The notes under the pieces: generated by a model | Seen by the model: only the letters and a program-made list of their open reading frames with translations | What the model was told of the DNA's origin: nothing | Database searches by the model: none | In this document: positions 34,481 through 46,385 of the stretch, piece after piece | How the letters are laid out: each line of letters opens with the position of its first letter | How positions within the stretch are numbered: position 1 is the first letter of the stretch | Origin: Bubalus kerabau | Lineage: Eukaryota; Chordata; Mammalia; Artiodactyla; Bovidae | Assembly (NCBI RefSeq): GCF_029407905.1 | Contig: NC_073639.1 | Coordinates: 45,339,501 to 45,403,500 of the forward strand | Reading direction: 5' to 3' | DNA length: 64,000 nt | Position numbers and translations under genes: made by a program

Positions 34481-35154
34481 GTTTTTAATGTTAAAATGTG
34501 AAACCAACTAGAACTCTCTGAAGGTTTTCACAAGGTTTTCTATTATGTCATAAGTTCTACATCTTGTGTTATTAGAGTGTCATTCTGTATAAATATTCAT
34601 TTACATTTATAATTGAATAAATTATATTTTTATAATATACATATATTTATATGTGTCAGGAATTTAATGTGGTTTCCATTTAGGGATTGAGCCTATGAGT
34701 TGAGCTTGAGCTGGGTTATTTTCCCATTACTTTGGAGCCCAGTTTTGGGTCATGTGAGGATATGAGGGTATAATCTTGAATGCCTTGTCCTCGTCATCAT
34801 GCCTGCCCAGGTGAAGTCCATGCTCTGTAATGCTTTACCTGACATACCACATACTGACTAGGTGTCATCCATCAGCCAATCCTTTTTGAGTTTTAGTTCA
34901 CCTTACAGTCATGTGATAGTTCAGTATCTTATCCAAACATATGTCTTGGGGGAGTCATAGCACATTTCCACAGTCTTCTTGTGACTAATCCCTAGAACTG
35001 GCATAAGTCCACGGGTAAGAACTGAAGAGGCAGAGAATACAGGTGAGTTAAGGAAAGGCTTGGAAAGAGGCTTCAGACTCCAATATATATAATCTTACAC
35101 AACAGTGGAACTTTGGAAAGGTTCTTAAATTCCTTCCTGCAATTAGATAATGGT
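34481..35154. other. no gene seen
   Basis: No recognised repeat or coding signal. Confidence 0.4.
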
Positions 35155-35745
35155 AGTTGGCAGAATAATGGCCCTCCAAAGATGTCCCTGGTACCTGGGA
35201 ATATGTAAACCTGCAGAGCTGAAAGGGCCTTTGAAGATGTAATCAGGGTTGTGTACCTTAAAGCAGAGAAAGTATCCTGGATTATTGGGGTGGGCTTAAT
35301 CTAATCACAGGGGCCTTTAAAAGCCAAGGACACTCTTTAGCTGGCAGAAGGAGGCAGAGGAGAGGTACAGCAGAGGTGGATTCTGAGCACAAAAAGGAAT
35401 TGGCACACTGTAGCTAGCCCCGTTACAGGATAGGATCAGGGAGAGGCTTCTTCCAGGAGCTAAGGGCAGCCTCCAGCTCAAAGTCAGAATCTGGGATCTC
35501 AGTTCTACCACCACAAGAACTGGATTTTGCCAGCAACCTAAAGAAGCTAGGGAATGGATTCTCCTGTGGAACCTCTCTGTAAGAATACAGCTAGGAAACA
35601 CTTTGATTCCAGCCTGGTGAACCCAAAGCAGGGTAAGCAACTGAACCAACCCAGAACCTGACCTACAGATTGTGAGAAAATCATGGGTGCTGTTTAAAGA
35701 CATTTAATCTGTGCGATTAGTGTAGCAATAATAGGAAGTTGATAT
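35155..35745 (+). mobile_element. MaLR-type LTR (MLT1-like)
   Basis: ATGGCCCTCCAAAGATGTCC, TATCCTGGATTATTGGGGTG, TTAATCTAATCACAGGGGCC, TGGATTCTCCTGTGGAACCT and a final TAGTGTAGCAATAATAGGAAG follow the order of a mammalian MaLR LTR. The minus-strand frame of 128 codons across it (35317-35703) is a chance opening. Confidence 0.6.
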
Positions 35746-36732
35746 AGTAATTAATATCCTTAACAATTTTGAAGTGAAGTTTTGCTGCTTTTATGTAAAC
35801 TAAATGACAGTAATGTTTCCTTGAAGCAAAGCTTTTCCTTAATCACATCAAAATTTGATTTTGATTTGATGATATAGGTTTGCTTAATCTAATCTAAATA
35901 TTTACCTGTGATCAACCTTAAATATGGGCAACACATGCCAATCTTCAGTTTTATGTGACACTGTTTCACTTATATTATCTCAAGTAGTTATAGAAATTAA
36001 GGAATAAAGGTGGGATACCTTGGTGTCTCATGATCATAACAGCTTTCATAAATAAATACCAATATGCAGTTAAATGTGTTCTTTGTTTAATGTCCGGACA
36101 TCTGGGCTCTTTACTGATTCACTCACATCAGCTAGTGTCCTTGAGTAAATTCCTTATCTCTTGGGATGTCAGTGACATTATCTCTTCATGAAAGAGGAGA
36201 ATTCCTGAAAATGTTCTGTTCAACCTTTGCCAGCCCTGAGAGCCTATGGTTCTTTCTGAGAACAGGACAATAAGGAAGAGGTAGGGGTTGGTGATGGGAG
36301 ATGGAAAAGGGGAGATTTCCTGACTTCACCTTTCTCAGAGAGCTGTCAAAGGACAAAAACAATAACAACAAAATGTTTTCCCTTTCTACCTTCCATCTGG
36401 GATAAGGTTTTAGTTCCCTTGAACTAGGCAGGTGTTCATCGAATATACAATTGTCTTTCCTGGACTCCCTGTTTTCTCCATATGCTGTTCATTTCACCTT
36501 TCTGTTTTGAAAAATTTTTTTAATTTGTTTAAAAGAACCAAAATAAATACAAGTTTTGATATTTCCTTCTGTTAGTCATCCATGGACATTTTACTCTATC
36601 CCTAAGTCAGTAAAATTTGTCTTTTTCCTCTCTCTACACTGATTTTAAATTCTTTGGGAACACATTATTACATTTCTAAAAACTTTGTTTCACTCTGGTG
36701 ATAAAGTAGCTAAACCGGGCTCAGAAGTCAGT
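35746..36732. other. no gene seen
   Basis: Single-copy DNA, AT-rich; the minus-strand frame 36186-36371 is not recognisable. Confidence 0.4.
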
Positions 36733-37436
36733 TTTTAAAATTGAAGTATAGTTGATTGACAAGGTTTCAGGTGTACAGAAAACTGATTCAAATATATATA
36801 TACATGCTTTCCAGGTGACTCAGTGGTAAAGAATCTGCCTGCAATACAGGGGAGACCCAAGTTGAATCCCTGGGTCAGGATGATCCCCTGGAGGAGGGCA
36901 TGGTATTCTTGCCTGGAAGATCCCATGGACAGAGGAACCTAACGGGCTACAGTCCATAGGGTTGCAAGGAGTCAGACACAACTGAAGTGACTTAACACAC
37001 ATACACTCATAATGTGTGTATATATATGTGTGTGTGTGTGTATTTATATATACTTTTCCAGATACTTTTTCAAGTTCTTTTCCCTTATAAGTTTTACAAG
37101 ATATTAACTATAGTTCCCTGTGCTATACAGCAGGTCCTTGTTAGTTATCTGTTTTATCTATAGTAGTGTGTATATGTTAATTTCAATCTCCTATTTATGC
37201 GTCTTCCCTGCTATCCTCCTTGACAACCACACATTTGTTCTCTATATCTGTGAGTCTATTTCTGTTTCATAGATAAGTTCATTTATATCATGTTTTAGAT
37301 TTCACACATAGATGATATTGTACGATATTTGTCTTTATCTAACTTGCTTCACTTAGTATTATAATCTCTAGGTTTCTCCATGTTCTTGCAAATGGCATTA
37401 TTTCATTCTTTTTTATGACTGAGTAATATTCCATTA
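36733..37436 (-). mobile_element. L1 3' end, split by a Bov-tA
   Basis: TTTTTAAAATTGAAGTATAG start, resumption after the SINE, then CCCTGTGCTATACAGCAGGTCC, TCTATATCTGTGAGTCTATT and ATGACTGAGTAATATTCCAT. These are reversed L1 3' UTR and last ORF2 codons. Confidence 0.85.
36806..37005 (+). mobile_element. Bov-tA SINE inside L1
   Basis: Starts GCTTTCCAGGTGACTCAG; B-box-like GTTGAATCCC; ends ACTGAAGTGACTTAACACAC. The flanks are TA/TG-repeat rich, so the target duplication cannot be read. Confidence 0.9.
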
Positions 37437-37640
37437 TGGGGCTTCCCAGGTGGCACAGTGGTAAAGCGTCCATCTGCCAAAGCAGGAGATGTAGGAGACT
37501 CAAGTTCATTCTCTGGGTCTCTGGGTCAGGAAGATCCCCTGGAGGAGGGAATGGCAATGCACTCCAGTATTCTTGCCTGGAGAATCGCATGGACAGAGGA
37601 GCCTGGCAGGCTATAGTCCATAGGGTCACAAAGAGTCGTA
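37437..37640 (+). mobile_element. Bov-tA SINE
   Basis: Starts GGGGCTTCCCAGGTGGCACA. It carries a small internal duplication (CTCTGGGTCTCTGGGTC, 37510-37526) just after the B box, and lacks the last bases of the usual 3' end. Confidence 0.9.
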
Positions 37641-37806
37641 CAAGAGTTGTAACTGCTTTACAATGTTGTGTTAGTTTCTGCTGTACAACAAAATGAATCA
37701 GCCATATGTATACATATATCTCATCCCTCTTGAGCCATCTCCCACCTCCCCGCCACCCACCCCTGCCAGTACCATGCTATCCTCTAGGTCATCACGGAGC
37801 ACTGGG
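37641..37806 (-). mobile_element. second L1 3' end
   Basis: TTGTAACTGCTTTACAATGTTG, GCTGTACAACAAAATGAATCA and TCTAGGTCATCACGGAGCACTGGG are reversed L1 3' UTR text that restarts from the 3' end, so this is a different copy from 36733-37436. Confidence 0.85.
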
Positions 37807-38839
37807 TATAATTGTTTCTTGAGAATTATGTATGTCAAATTCAAATGGAATGTTCAGTGTGCTCCTCCCACAAGTTGCTGTCTGTTTTGCTGTGGGATAC
37901 ATGGAGGATCTTCTCCGTGTTTCAGAAGGACCAGCTTACAGGACACCAGGCTGCAGTGAGGCTCCCAGGGCTGCGTACACTTCCTCATTCATTCCTGGCA
38001 GCTGACCTGAGATTTTATTTGACATAACCTTCCTTAACTTCCTTAAGCAAACCTTGCATGAGCTCTAAAAATTCATGTCTATATGAGGGAAGCATCCCTT
38101 CCACACACAGAAAATCCCCCAACTCTCTCCCCTCTAACACCCTCTCAATAGTAATTGTCTGCCCTGTGCCCAGGTTTTCCATTTCCACCTCTCATCCGGA
38201 TTTTTCTCAAACATTTAAACATGCTCACAATGTTTCTCACATTTTGAACAGTTCTCTGAGTTTAGCTATGTTCTATTTCCTCCTCATAACCCCAATTCCC
38301 CCGATCGTTCAGGGTGTACTATTTTTCTTTCCCCAAATCCTACCATCTCCTCGACCCACTTACTTATGATACCCACCTACTTTTAAGAGTCTAGATGCAA
38401 TGGAAAATTTCCAGAACTTATTTCATTTGACCACTCATTGCTATAAAACATCTCGACTGCTCATCCCTATTGAAAACCTCTTCATTTAGTTCCAACACTA
38501 TATTCTCTGATTTTTCTTCTATCCAAGGGGTTGTTTTGTCTCCTTTGGAAATATTTGGCAGTTTGATGGTAATCTAATCTAGTAATCAAATATTGGAATT
38601 TCTAAGGCTGTGTTCTAGGGTCTCTAATTTGTTTCTTTCTGTGTACCCTTCCCACCTGAGATTTCAGTGAAGTATGCGAATCTCCAGATAAATGCGTTTT
38701 AAGTATGACAGACTCAGCATGTCCATGACCAAATTCATTATCTTGCCTCCCATATCTGCTCCTGAACTGTGGTTTTCTACCTCAGATAATAGCAATACAA
38801 TCCATTCAGTTAGGTACACCAGAAGCAGGAATTATTTTT
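37807..38839. other. no gene seen
   Basis: C/T-rich old-looking DNA. Frames at 38058-38369 and 38692-39111 are open by composition; the latter runs into L2 text. Nothing is recognisable as protein. Confidence 0.35.
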
Positions 38840-39665
38840 GGTTCATAACTTTGTCCCACCCCCTCATACCTGTCCTGTGCCAAATCTATCACCAAATCCT
38901 GTGGGTTTTTCTCTCCTCAATATTTTTGAACCTGCCACCTTCTATATTCCTATGCTCTGCATCCTGGTCCAAGCTACATCCGTTATCTCCAGACTGCTGG
39001 CACAGGTGCCCCGGCATCCCTCCTTCCCACCTCCCAATTCTTTTGCATAATTCTGCCAAGGGCACATTTTTGAAATACACATCTTTGCTACCTTGGATTG
39101 TAAAACCTTGAATTGCTCTTCATTGAAGGGTTAAAAATAAAGTAATTTTAAATATGGTTTAAAACAAAACATCTCTGTATGGCCTGGCCCTTGCTTGCAG
39201 TTTAGATCCTAGCTCATACAGTTCTCCTTATTCATTTTCTTGGCTGGCATCAGTTCTACTATTCATCATTTAATATCAGAAATGCAAAAAAAAAAAAAAG
39301 AGAGAGAGAGAGAAAGAGAAAGAAAAAACAACTTTCCTCTACAATCTCAACAGTATTTCTGAGTGTGTTGTTTTCTCTGTCACCTTTTTTTCTCCAGTAG
39401 GTAATGCCTACTTGTCCTTCAACTCTGGGCTTAAAGAATCTTCTTTATTATGCTTCCACAGCACAATATTTTTTGGTACTTTTGCATTTTCCCCCTCATT
39501 TGGTGTTGAGTTTATCTTAGTTTGTACTCATACTTTTATTAATTTGATGCTGAAATAACTTCTTTGTCCCACTGTTTGATAGGACCATAAATATTGAAAA
39601 TAAATCAATTTTAACTTTTAACTGAATCTGTCACTATTAGGGGCTCAACAAGTATTTCTTTTATA
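38840..39665 (+). mobile_element. L2 remnant
   Basis: The order ATCACCAAATCCTGTGGGTTTT, GGTCCAAGCTACATCCGTTATC, AACATCTCTGTATGGCCTGGCCC, TTCTTTGTCCCACTGTTTGATAGG and GGGGCTCAACAAGTATTTC parallels a long mammalian L2 3' region. Heavily diverged, no ORF retained. Confidence 0.5.
39286..39328. repeat. A run followed by (GA)n
   Basis: Fifteen A, then GA and GAAA units, within the L2 remnant. Confidence 0.95.
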
Positions 39666-40084
39666 TTGAGTAAATGAGTCTTGTTATCATTAAACTACAA
39701 CCAAAATGCAAACTTCCCTATACCTGTGCTGGACTCTACATTTCTACACTTTCTTACCTATCATATTTCCAGCACCAGCCCCCTTCTTTTCCATTGTTTA
39801 TTTCCTCTCATTATTCTGTATTTCTAATAAATATTCCAATACTCAATCTCATCAAAACAAGTTAGTTTTACCTATTTGTGGGGTTGCTACTTCTCCTGTT
39901 TCTAGGACTGGTATCCGCTATGATAATTTTCATAGGTTTAAGGTAATCAGTTCTAAAATATTGATTTCTAGTCCTCTAGAGTTCATGATCTTTTGATCAG
40001 TGATAACCAGCTCCATCACCTTCTCAGCATCTTCCAAAGAATTTGCATCTCATTAATGTATTCATTAAGAATACATTTGTTTAG
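39666..40084. other. no gene seen
   Basis: Single-copy DNA; overlapping frames 39674-39865 and 39706-39996 have no recognisable product. Confidence 0.4.
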
Positions 40085-40099
40085 AATAGTTAATGAGTT

Positions 40100-40460
40100 T
40101 TGAGAGTTCCATGGTTGTCCAGTGGTTAGGACTCTGTACTTTCACTGCCAAGGCACTGAGTTCAATCCCTACTCAGGGAACTAAGATCCCACAAGGTCAA
40201 GCGTGGCCAAAATAGATAAAGGGCTGAGGGGAGACGCTATGCATGACACTGCAGCATGAGTTAATGAACAAAGCAAGAAGATAGTGACCTGTCTTCTAAG
40301 AAATGTTGAATCAATGGATAATCAGATTGAAATCTTAAAAATAATAGACTATGCCCATGGGGTTTATAATGAAATCTTTAAAAATTGCTAATATTAGAGA
40401 AGATGACTAATACTTTCTTTGGTATTTAGTTACATTAAGTAGCATCTGTTTTAAAAATAA
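40100..40460 (+). mobile_element. CHR SINE plus about 240 bases of extra 3' sequence
   Basis: The unit starts TTGAGAGTTCCATGGTTGTCC and has CAGTGGTTAGGACTCTG and a B-box-like GTTCAATCCC; the recognisable SINE ends near 40215. The remaining sequence up to TGTTTTAAAAATAAA (40446-40460) is not SINE text I know. AATAGTTAATGAGTT flanks the whole 361 bases exactly (40085-40099 and 40461-40475). All 361 bases therefore appear to have arrived in one event. Confidence 0.75.
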
Positions 40461-40475
40461 AATAGTTAATGAGTT

Positions 40476-41137
40476 CTTACTATGCCTAGACTCTGAAAAT
40501 GACTGAGGGAGCGTCATCCTTTAGTTTCTTTGACTGGTCTGGGGAAATGCTATGAAGAGGTGCCTGTAAACAGAACATCCTGGACTAGAACAACCTTCAG
40601 AGTTATTCTGTGGAGGGAATTAGGTTAAAAGCCTGAGTCTCCAGATACCTTGAAAGAGGACAAGCCGGGCTGTAATAGCTCAAGACACTCAGCTTCTGGT
40701 GTTACACTTTATACTGCATTTCTTGTCTTTTCTCCTGCTCCCCACCACACAGAGAAAAAACCAGACACTTTCATCCCTCACCTTATCTTTGCCTCTCTGA
40801 AATGATCTAACTTGGAAAAAGGAGTGACCAGGAAGAAAGCTCAGATGCTAATTTATTCTAAACTACACAGCTCAGGACAGACTGGAGCAATGTGGGGTTC
40901 AGGAAACCTTTCCCTTTTGTATCATTTAGTATGTGAGTGTGCATATGTGTGTGTGTGTGGGGGGGTGTAAGAGAGACCCAGTGAGAGAGGCCTGTGGTTC
41001 ATTACTCCCATTTTGTTTCTCTGACATCACTAGGGCTGAACTCAGTGGAATCTACCAACTTGCATCTAGTTCACATTTTAGTTGTGGAGAGACTACTAGT
41101 TACCTAAATGCAAATGGATAAACCTCTCTTCGTTCAA
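40476..41137. other. no gene seen
   Basis: Single-copy DNA with a (TG)n run at 40945-40967. No coding signal. Confidence 0.4.
40945..40967. repeat. (TG)n plus G run
   Basis: About 7 TG units ending in seven G. Confidence 0.9.
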
Positions 41138-41302
41138 CAGAGGATGAGATGGTGGGATGGCATCATCCACTGAGTTTCTCAAAATCAGTGGACATGAGTT
41201 TGAGAAAACTCTAGGAGATAGTGAAGGACAGGGAAGCTGGCATGCTGCAGTCCATGGGGTCGCAATGAGTCGGACTTGACTGAGTGACTGAAAGCAACAG
41301 TT
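41138..41302 (+). mobile_element. BovB 3' end
   Basis: AGAGGATGAGATGGTGGGATGG to GACTGAGTGACTGAAAGCAAC. A short extra segment (CTGAGTTTCTCAAAATCAG, near 41170-41188) interrupts the usual text. Confidence 0.85.
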
Positions 41303-41714
41303 AGACTTTCACATGCCCTCTGCCTAAGGTTTGATGCACTGACCACTCAATATATCACTTTCAAACTCTCCCTTTGTATAGATGCTAAAGCACCATTCTC
41401 CCCTGACACACCTCTGATCAAGGGTCTTGTACATGTTTCTTGTACATGTACATGTTTCAAGATAAAATTCAGTGTCTTAACTACAGTACACAAGACCCTA
41501 CTTGCCCCTCCCCAACAGGGCAGACTCACTGCTCACCACTGCACTGGTGCCCAGGGTGCAGCCCTTCCCAAGTCAGCAGTTACCACAGTGAGGCGGTGCC
41601 ACACTTTCTCATATCAATTTTCTTTGTACATACGCTGTTCACTCTGCTTGGAATATCCCTTTGCCCTACCTTCCTCTCCCTTTCCAATCTCCTTAGGAAA
41701 TTCCATTTTCTTCA

Positions 41715-41733
41715 AAAAAAAAAAAAAAAAAAA
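41715..41733. repeat. A run
   Basis: Nineteen consecutive A within the L2 remnant; no target duplication seen around it. Confidence 0.9.
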
Positions 41734-41852
41734 GGAAAGAAAAGTGAGAAAACAAAAGAGCATTTGTACTTACTGGCCCCTCCAGCATGCTAGACCCACT
41801 CCCCACCCCCCTCACCAGTACTGTGTTTGACTTCATCCTTTTTCATTTCAAT

Positions 41853-42347
41853 GTTCAGTTGCTAAGTTGTGACCCCATGGTCTGCAGCACACCAAGCTTC
41901 CTTGTCCTTTCTATCTCCCTGTGTTAGCTCAAACTCATGTCCATTGAGTCAGTGATGCCATCCAACCATCTCATCCTCTGTCATTCTCTTCTCCTCCTGC
42001 CCTCAATCTTTCCCACCATCAGGGTCTTTTCCAATGAGTCAGCACTTTGCATCAGATGGCCAAAGTATTGGCGCTTCAGCTTCAGCATCAGTCCTTCCAA
42101 TGAATATTCAGGGTTGATATCCTTTCCGATTGACTGGTTTGATCTCCTTGCTATTCAAGGGACTCTCAAGAGTCTTCTCCAACATCATAGTTCAAAAGTA
42201 TCAGTTCTTCAGTGCTCAGCCTTCTTTATGGTCCAACTCTCACATCTGTGCATGACTACTGGAAAAAACATAGTTTTGATTATATGTATCTCTGTTGGCA
42301 AAGTGAAGTCTTCACTTTTTGATATGTTGTCTAGGTTTGTTATAGCT
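41853..42347 (-). mobile_element. BovB LINE, 5'-truncated copy
   Basis: Reversed BovB 3' half-kilobase, missing about 15 bases of the usual 3' end at 41862-41868. The plus-strand frame 41937-42395 is the antisense of BovB and not a gene. Confidence 0.9.
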
Positions 42348-42415
42348 TTGTGTCCTAGAGGCTTTATTCCTTCAACAATGTGGGGTAGACACTAAAAATT
42401 AGTTAAATATTTGTT

Positions 42416-44344
42416 ACATTCCTAAATGTTAAACACAGTAAATATTTGCAATAAGCAAGGTTCTCATAAAAATAAAGTGGTATATTGACAACATAATTTG
42501 CATAGAAAAATAAATGTGGTTCTTTTTGTTTCTTTTTGTTAAATTTCTGCTTTGTAGACAACAGTATTGCCAGCTTTCTACTGGATTTGAGTAATAAGTT
42601 GGAATTTTCTGAGGCACAGATATTGATAGATACAAGAAAATTATGTATTATTGCAGAGCATTTGCTTATTTTTATGAAAATTATTCACTACACATGGATT
42701 TTGTTTTGTGATATTTTAGCTACTACTTAGTTTGAAAATAGATGAACTTTGCACAAATTTGTATAACTGGACAAAAGAGAAGAAACAAGAAAATGAACAC
42801 ATTTAAGTTTCACTTACCTCTTACCCTCTGTGAAATCTCAAAAGTCATTTAGAGGAAGATAATCAAGATGCCCAGGACACCCCAAAGGAGGTCACTCGTT
42901 TCAACACAATGGAATTACTCTGCAAATGCCTTTGTGTTTGAAAAATAAAATTGATGAAGAGAAAGTCTTTCCTGCAAGTAAACTACAAAACCAGAACAAG
43001 CCTTCTCCCACTTCTAAAGTTAATGAAATACTACTGCTGTAAGAGACTATAAAGAGGCTTAAAGTCAAAATAATTTAAAGAATCACTTATGATTAATTTA
43101 ATTCCTTTCCCTGTATCTACTTGGCATAATAACATTCTTCACATTTTTATTAAAATGTATGAAATATTAATACCTATAGTATCATTCTAGGAGGCTCTGC
43201 ACAATTTTTTTAAAAAATAAGGAGCAATTTCCCTTTAATTAGTACTAAGAAGAATTACCTGCATTTTAGAATTGATTCGTGATGAATCAGTCATATTTTC
43301 TGAAGACATTTATTCTGATTAAAAGGTAAAAAAAAAAAAAGTATGAACCTGGGATAATTCTCACTTCATTTGATATGCACTTCCATCATGTTAGTGAACC
43401 TAGCTTCTGAATCTGTAAAACTATTCCTACTTCAGTTTCTATTTTTTTTTTGCATATTTGACAATTAACGCTGCTACCCACTGCTGAAGTAATTTTCTTG
43501 CCATTATATTTGTCAGTTTCATTCTATTTTTATCCCACTGGGGAGTGACTCATCCGTCTGCCATTTAACGAGCTTCAGGTCCCTCAATGCAGTCTCAGAG
43601 TGGCTATGTGAAGACTAATACAAAAGCAAACATTTTAAATCTGTATCCTGTTGCAAAGCAATGGTTATTTCTAGAAGTTTGAAAGTTTGACACTTTGAAA
43701 TTCTTGCTCTGTTTGGATTTTGTATGACTAGGCATATTACTAAAATTGTAGTTATTGCATTAGAAATAAAGTCTCCATATTTGTCTATTTTATCTGTAGT
43801 GTTTTCCTGCTCAGCTTCAGTTAATATCATTCCATTCTTATATAATTATAATGCAAGCAATCTGACGACCAGAACTGAGACTGTGTCAGCATTTTCATTA
43901 TAAACATTTAGTCTCAAAGGCACTGTAATAAACCAACCAAAAAATGATATTCAGTGGTAATACCTCAGAATGCAAATTCTCAATACCTAAAGAAAGGTGC
44001 CTGACTATTCTTATATAGAAATATAAGTATCCCTTTACTCTGGTTGCTTTAAATACCTCAAGATAAGCTGATGTTTGAGAAAGACGGTGATTTTTATAAT
44101 GAATGTTTCTCATGGGAGACTTTTTCTGTTTTATTTCTAAAAGATATCATTGGTTATTTTTGCTATCATAATATACAATTTTCTCTTTTATGGGCACCCT
44201 ACGCCTCATTCATATCCTTCATATCTTTTCAATATAATTCATTTGCAAATATTTGGGGGACATTTCTAATGTAATACAGGATAAAACAATTAACCTGGGC
44301 TGTAACCCTAAATTGCAGGTTTGTTTTATGACTTGGTCTTCATG
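42416..44344. other. repeat-poor DNA, no gene seen
   Basis: About 1.9 kb without a recognised repeat. All frames are under 75 codons. The part 43450-43960 is a conserved noncoding candidate (see findings). Confidence 0.4.
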
Positions 44345-44700
44345 TCCCTTGCTATTAATTTTTTAGTAAAGTATACTTGATTGATAATATTATAGTATTT
44401 TCAGTATTACAGGATAATGGCTATAATTCTCTGTGTCATACAGTGTATCCTTCATTTCTTATCTTCTGTGCATAGTATGTGTATCTGTTAATCCCATACC
44501 CCTAATTTGTCCCTCCACACTTCCTTTTCCCCTTTGGTAGCCACATGTTTGTTTCCTATATCTGTGAGTCTGTTTTTGTTTTGCTTTCATTTGTATTATT
44601 TTTTAGGCTTCACATGTAAGTGATAACACCCAGTATTTATCTGTCTCTGTTTGCTTTCTTTTACCAAGCCTAATACTCACTAGGCTGAGTAATATTCCAT

Positions 44701-44930
44701 GGGCTTCCCAGATGGTGCCAGTGGTAAAGAACCCATTTGCCAATGCAGGAGATGTAAGAGATGTGGGTTCAATCCCTGGGTCACGAAGATCCTCGAGAAG
44801 GGCATGACAAGGCACTCCAGTATTCTTGCCTGGAGAATCCCATGGACAGAGGAGCCTAGTGGGCTACAGTACTGAGGGAGACAAAGAGTTGGACATGACT
44901 GAGGCAACTTAGCATGCATGCACATGTGCG
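44701..44930 (+). mobile_element. Bov-tA SINE inside L1
   Basis: Starts GGGCTTCCCAGATGGTGCCA; a slightly longer head (AGATGTAAGAGATGTGGGTTC) matches the sub-type seen at 59290. Ends in a GCATGCATGCAC tail. Confidence 0.9.
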
Positions 44931-45020
44931 TGTTAGCTGTCTGTATGTCTTTTTTGGGAAAATGTCTATTCAGATCTTCTACCTATTTTTTTTGACATTT
45001 TTAAAAATATTGAGTTGTAT

Positions 45021-45212
45021 GAAAGTGAAAAAGTGAAAGTGTTAGTCACTCAGTCTTGTCCCACTCTTTGTGATCCCATAGACTGTAGCCTACCTGACCC
45101 CTGGAGTGAATAGCCATTCCCTTCTTCAGGGGATCTTCCTGACCCACGGATCAAACCTGGGTCTCCTGCATTGCAGACAGATTCTTTACCATCTAAGCCA
45201 CCAGGGAAGCCC
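45021..45212 (-). mobile_element. Bov-tA SINE inside L1
   Basis: Reversed copy with a GAAAGTGAAAAAGTG tail side and the head ending CCACCAGGGAAGCCC. Part of the BovA body is missing around 45100. Confidence 0.9.
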
Positions 45213-45779
45213 TGTCATTTATATATTTTGTATATTAACACCTTGTTGGTCACATCATTTGCCAACCTAAAGTAATCAAATCAGTATGATTCTGGCACAA
45301 AAATAGACACTTAAATCAATGAATAATATAAACAGCCCAGAGGTAAACCCACACAACTATGGTCAATAAATCAACAACAAAGGAGGAAAAAATATACAGT
45401 AGAGAAAAGACTGTTTCTTCAACAAGTGATGCTGAAAAAACTGGACAGCTGTATGTAAATCAATGAGATTAGAACATTACCTCACACCACACACAAAAAT
45501 AAACTCAAAATAGATTAGTGACTTAAATGTAAGACCTGAAACCATAAAATTCCTAGAAGAGAATATAGGCAGAATACACTTGGCATAAATTGTAGAATAT
45601 TTTTTGGATCTGACTCCAAAGGCAAAAATGATTAAAAGTTTAAAAAAATGAGACATAATTAAACTTAAAAGTGTCTGCACAGCCAAAGAAACCATTGACA
45701 AAGCAAAAAGACAGTCAATAGAATGGGAGAAAAAGTTTGCAAATTATTTTAAAATACTGTTATTTATCAGAGAACATAA

Positions 45780-46225
45780 TCTGTGTTTTCAGTAATTTTA
45801 ATTTTAAATAATTTTATTGAAATGTGTTTTATGGTCCAATATTGGTAAATATTTTATATAAATTTGAAAGAATATTTGTCCTCAAAATTTTGGTTGTAAT
45901 ATTCTGCAATAGTAAATAAGGTCAACTTGGTTAATAGTATTTAATATTTATTTATCTTTACTACATTTTGTCTGGATATGCTGTTACCTTCTGAGAAAGA
46001 TATATGAAAATACTTTATTGTCAATATGGATTCTTTTAAAATTCTCCCTGAAGTTTTCTTATTTTGCTTCATGTAAATGAAACTCTGTTGTTTGCTAGGT
46101 GCATATTTAATATTATTGTGTATATTTGATGAATGATATTTTTATGATTATGAAACACCTTCCTTTATTTGTTTAAATTTATTTTGCCTTATAATAATAC
46201 ATGTGTTTTCTCAAACTGGTATGTC
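45780..46225 (-). mobile_element. ancient L1 fragment
   Basis: TGTGTTTTATGGTCCAATATT and later TTGCTTCATGTAAATGAAACTCTGTTGTTTGCTAGGTGCAT match reversed old L1 ORF2 text. No frame survives. Confidence 0.55.
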
Positions 46226-46261
46226 TTTTCCTGTATCTTTATTTCAGGATGTCTGTGTCTT

Positions 46262-46378
46262 TTTGCAGTTGTTTCGTTGCTATGTCATGTCTGACTCTTT
46301 TGTGATCCTGTGGACTGCAGCCTGCCTAGCTCCTCTGTCCATGGAATTTCCTAGGCAAGTAAATATACGGGAGTGGGT
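46262..46378 (-). mobile_element. BovA SINE, partial
   Basis: Reversed BovA: GTTTCGTTGCTATGTCATGTC to GGGAGTGGGTT. The tRNA-like head is missing. It lies directly before the L1 5' end. Confidence 0.82.
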
Positions 46379-46385
46379 TTTAATT

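Larger units (their letters stand above)
41450..42415 (+). mobile_element. L2 remnant, interrupted by BovB
   Basis: CAAGATAAAATTCAGTGTCT, ACACAAGACCCTACTTGCCCC, CGCTGTTCACTCTGCTTGGAAT and, after the BovB, GTAGACACTAAAAATTAGTTAAATATTTGTT follow L2 order. Diverged; no ORF. Confidence 0.5.
44345..45745 (-). mobile_element. L1 with twin-priming inversion
   Basis: From 44345 to about 45266 the plus strand is reversed L1 (3' UTR and last part of ORF2), split by two SINEs. From about 45267 to 45745 it turns to L1 sense with AGTAATCAAATCAGTATGATTC and GAATGGGAGAAAAAGTTTGC. The antisense part ends at the reverse of GTTGGCAAATGATGTG and the sense part ends at GTTTGCAAAT, which are neighbouring positions in ORF2. 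Confidence 0.82.

Noticed and set aside
35317..35703. 128-codon minus-strand frame
   Set aside because: It lies antisense within a MaLR-type LTR.
38692..39111. 139-codon plus-strand frame
   Set aside because: It overlaps L2-like repeat text and resembles no protein I know; composition explains the opening.
41715..41733. Nineteen-base A run as another tail-only insertion
   Set aside because: No flanking direct repeat was found, unlike the 11870-11916 case.
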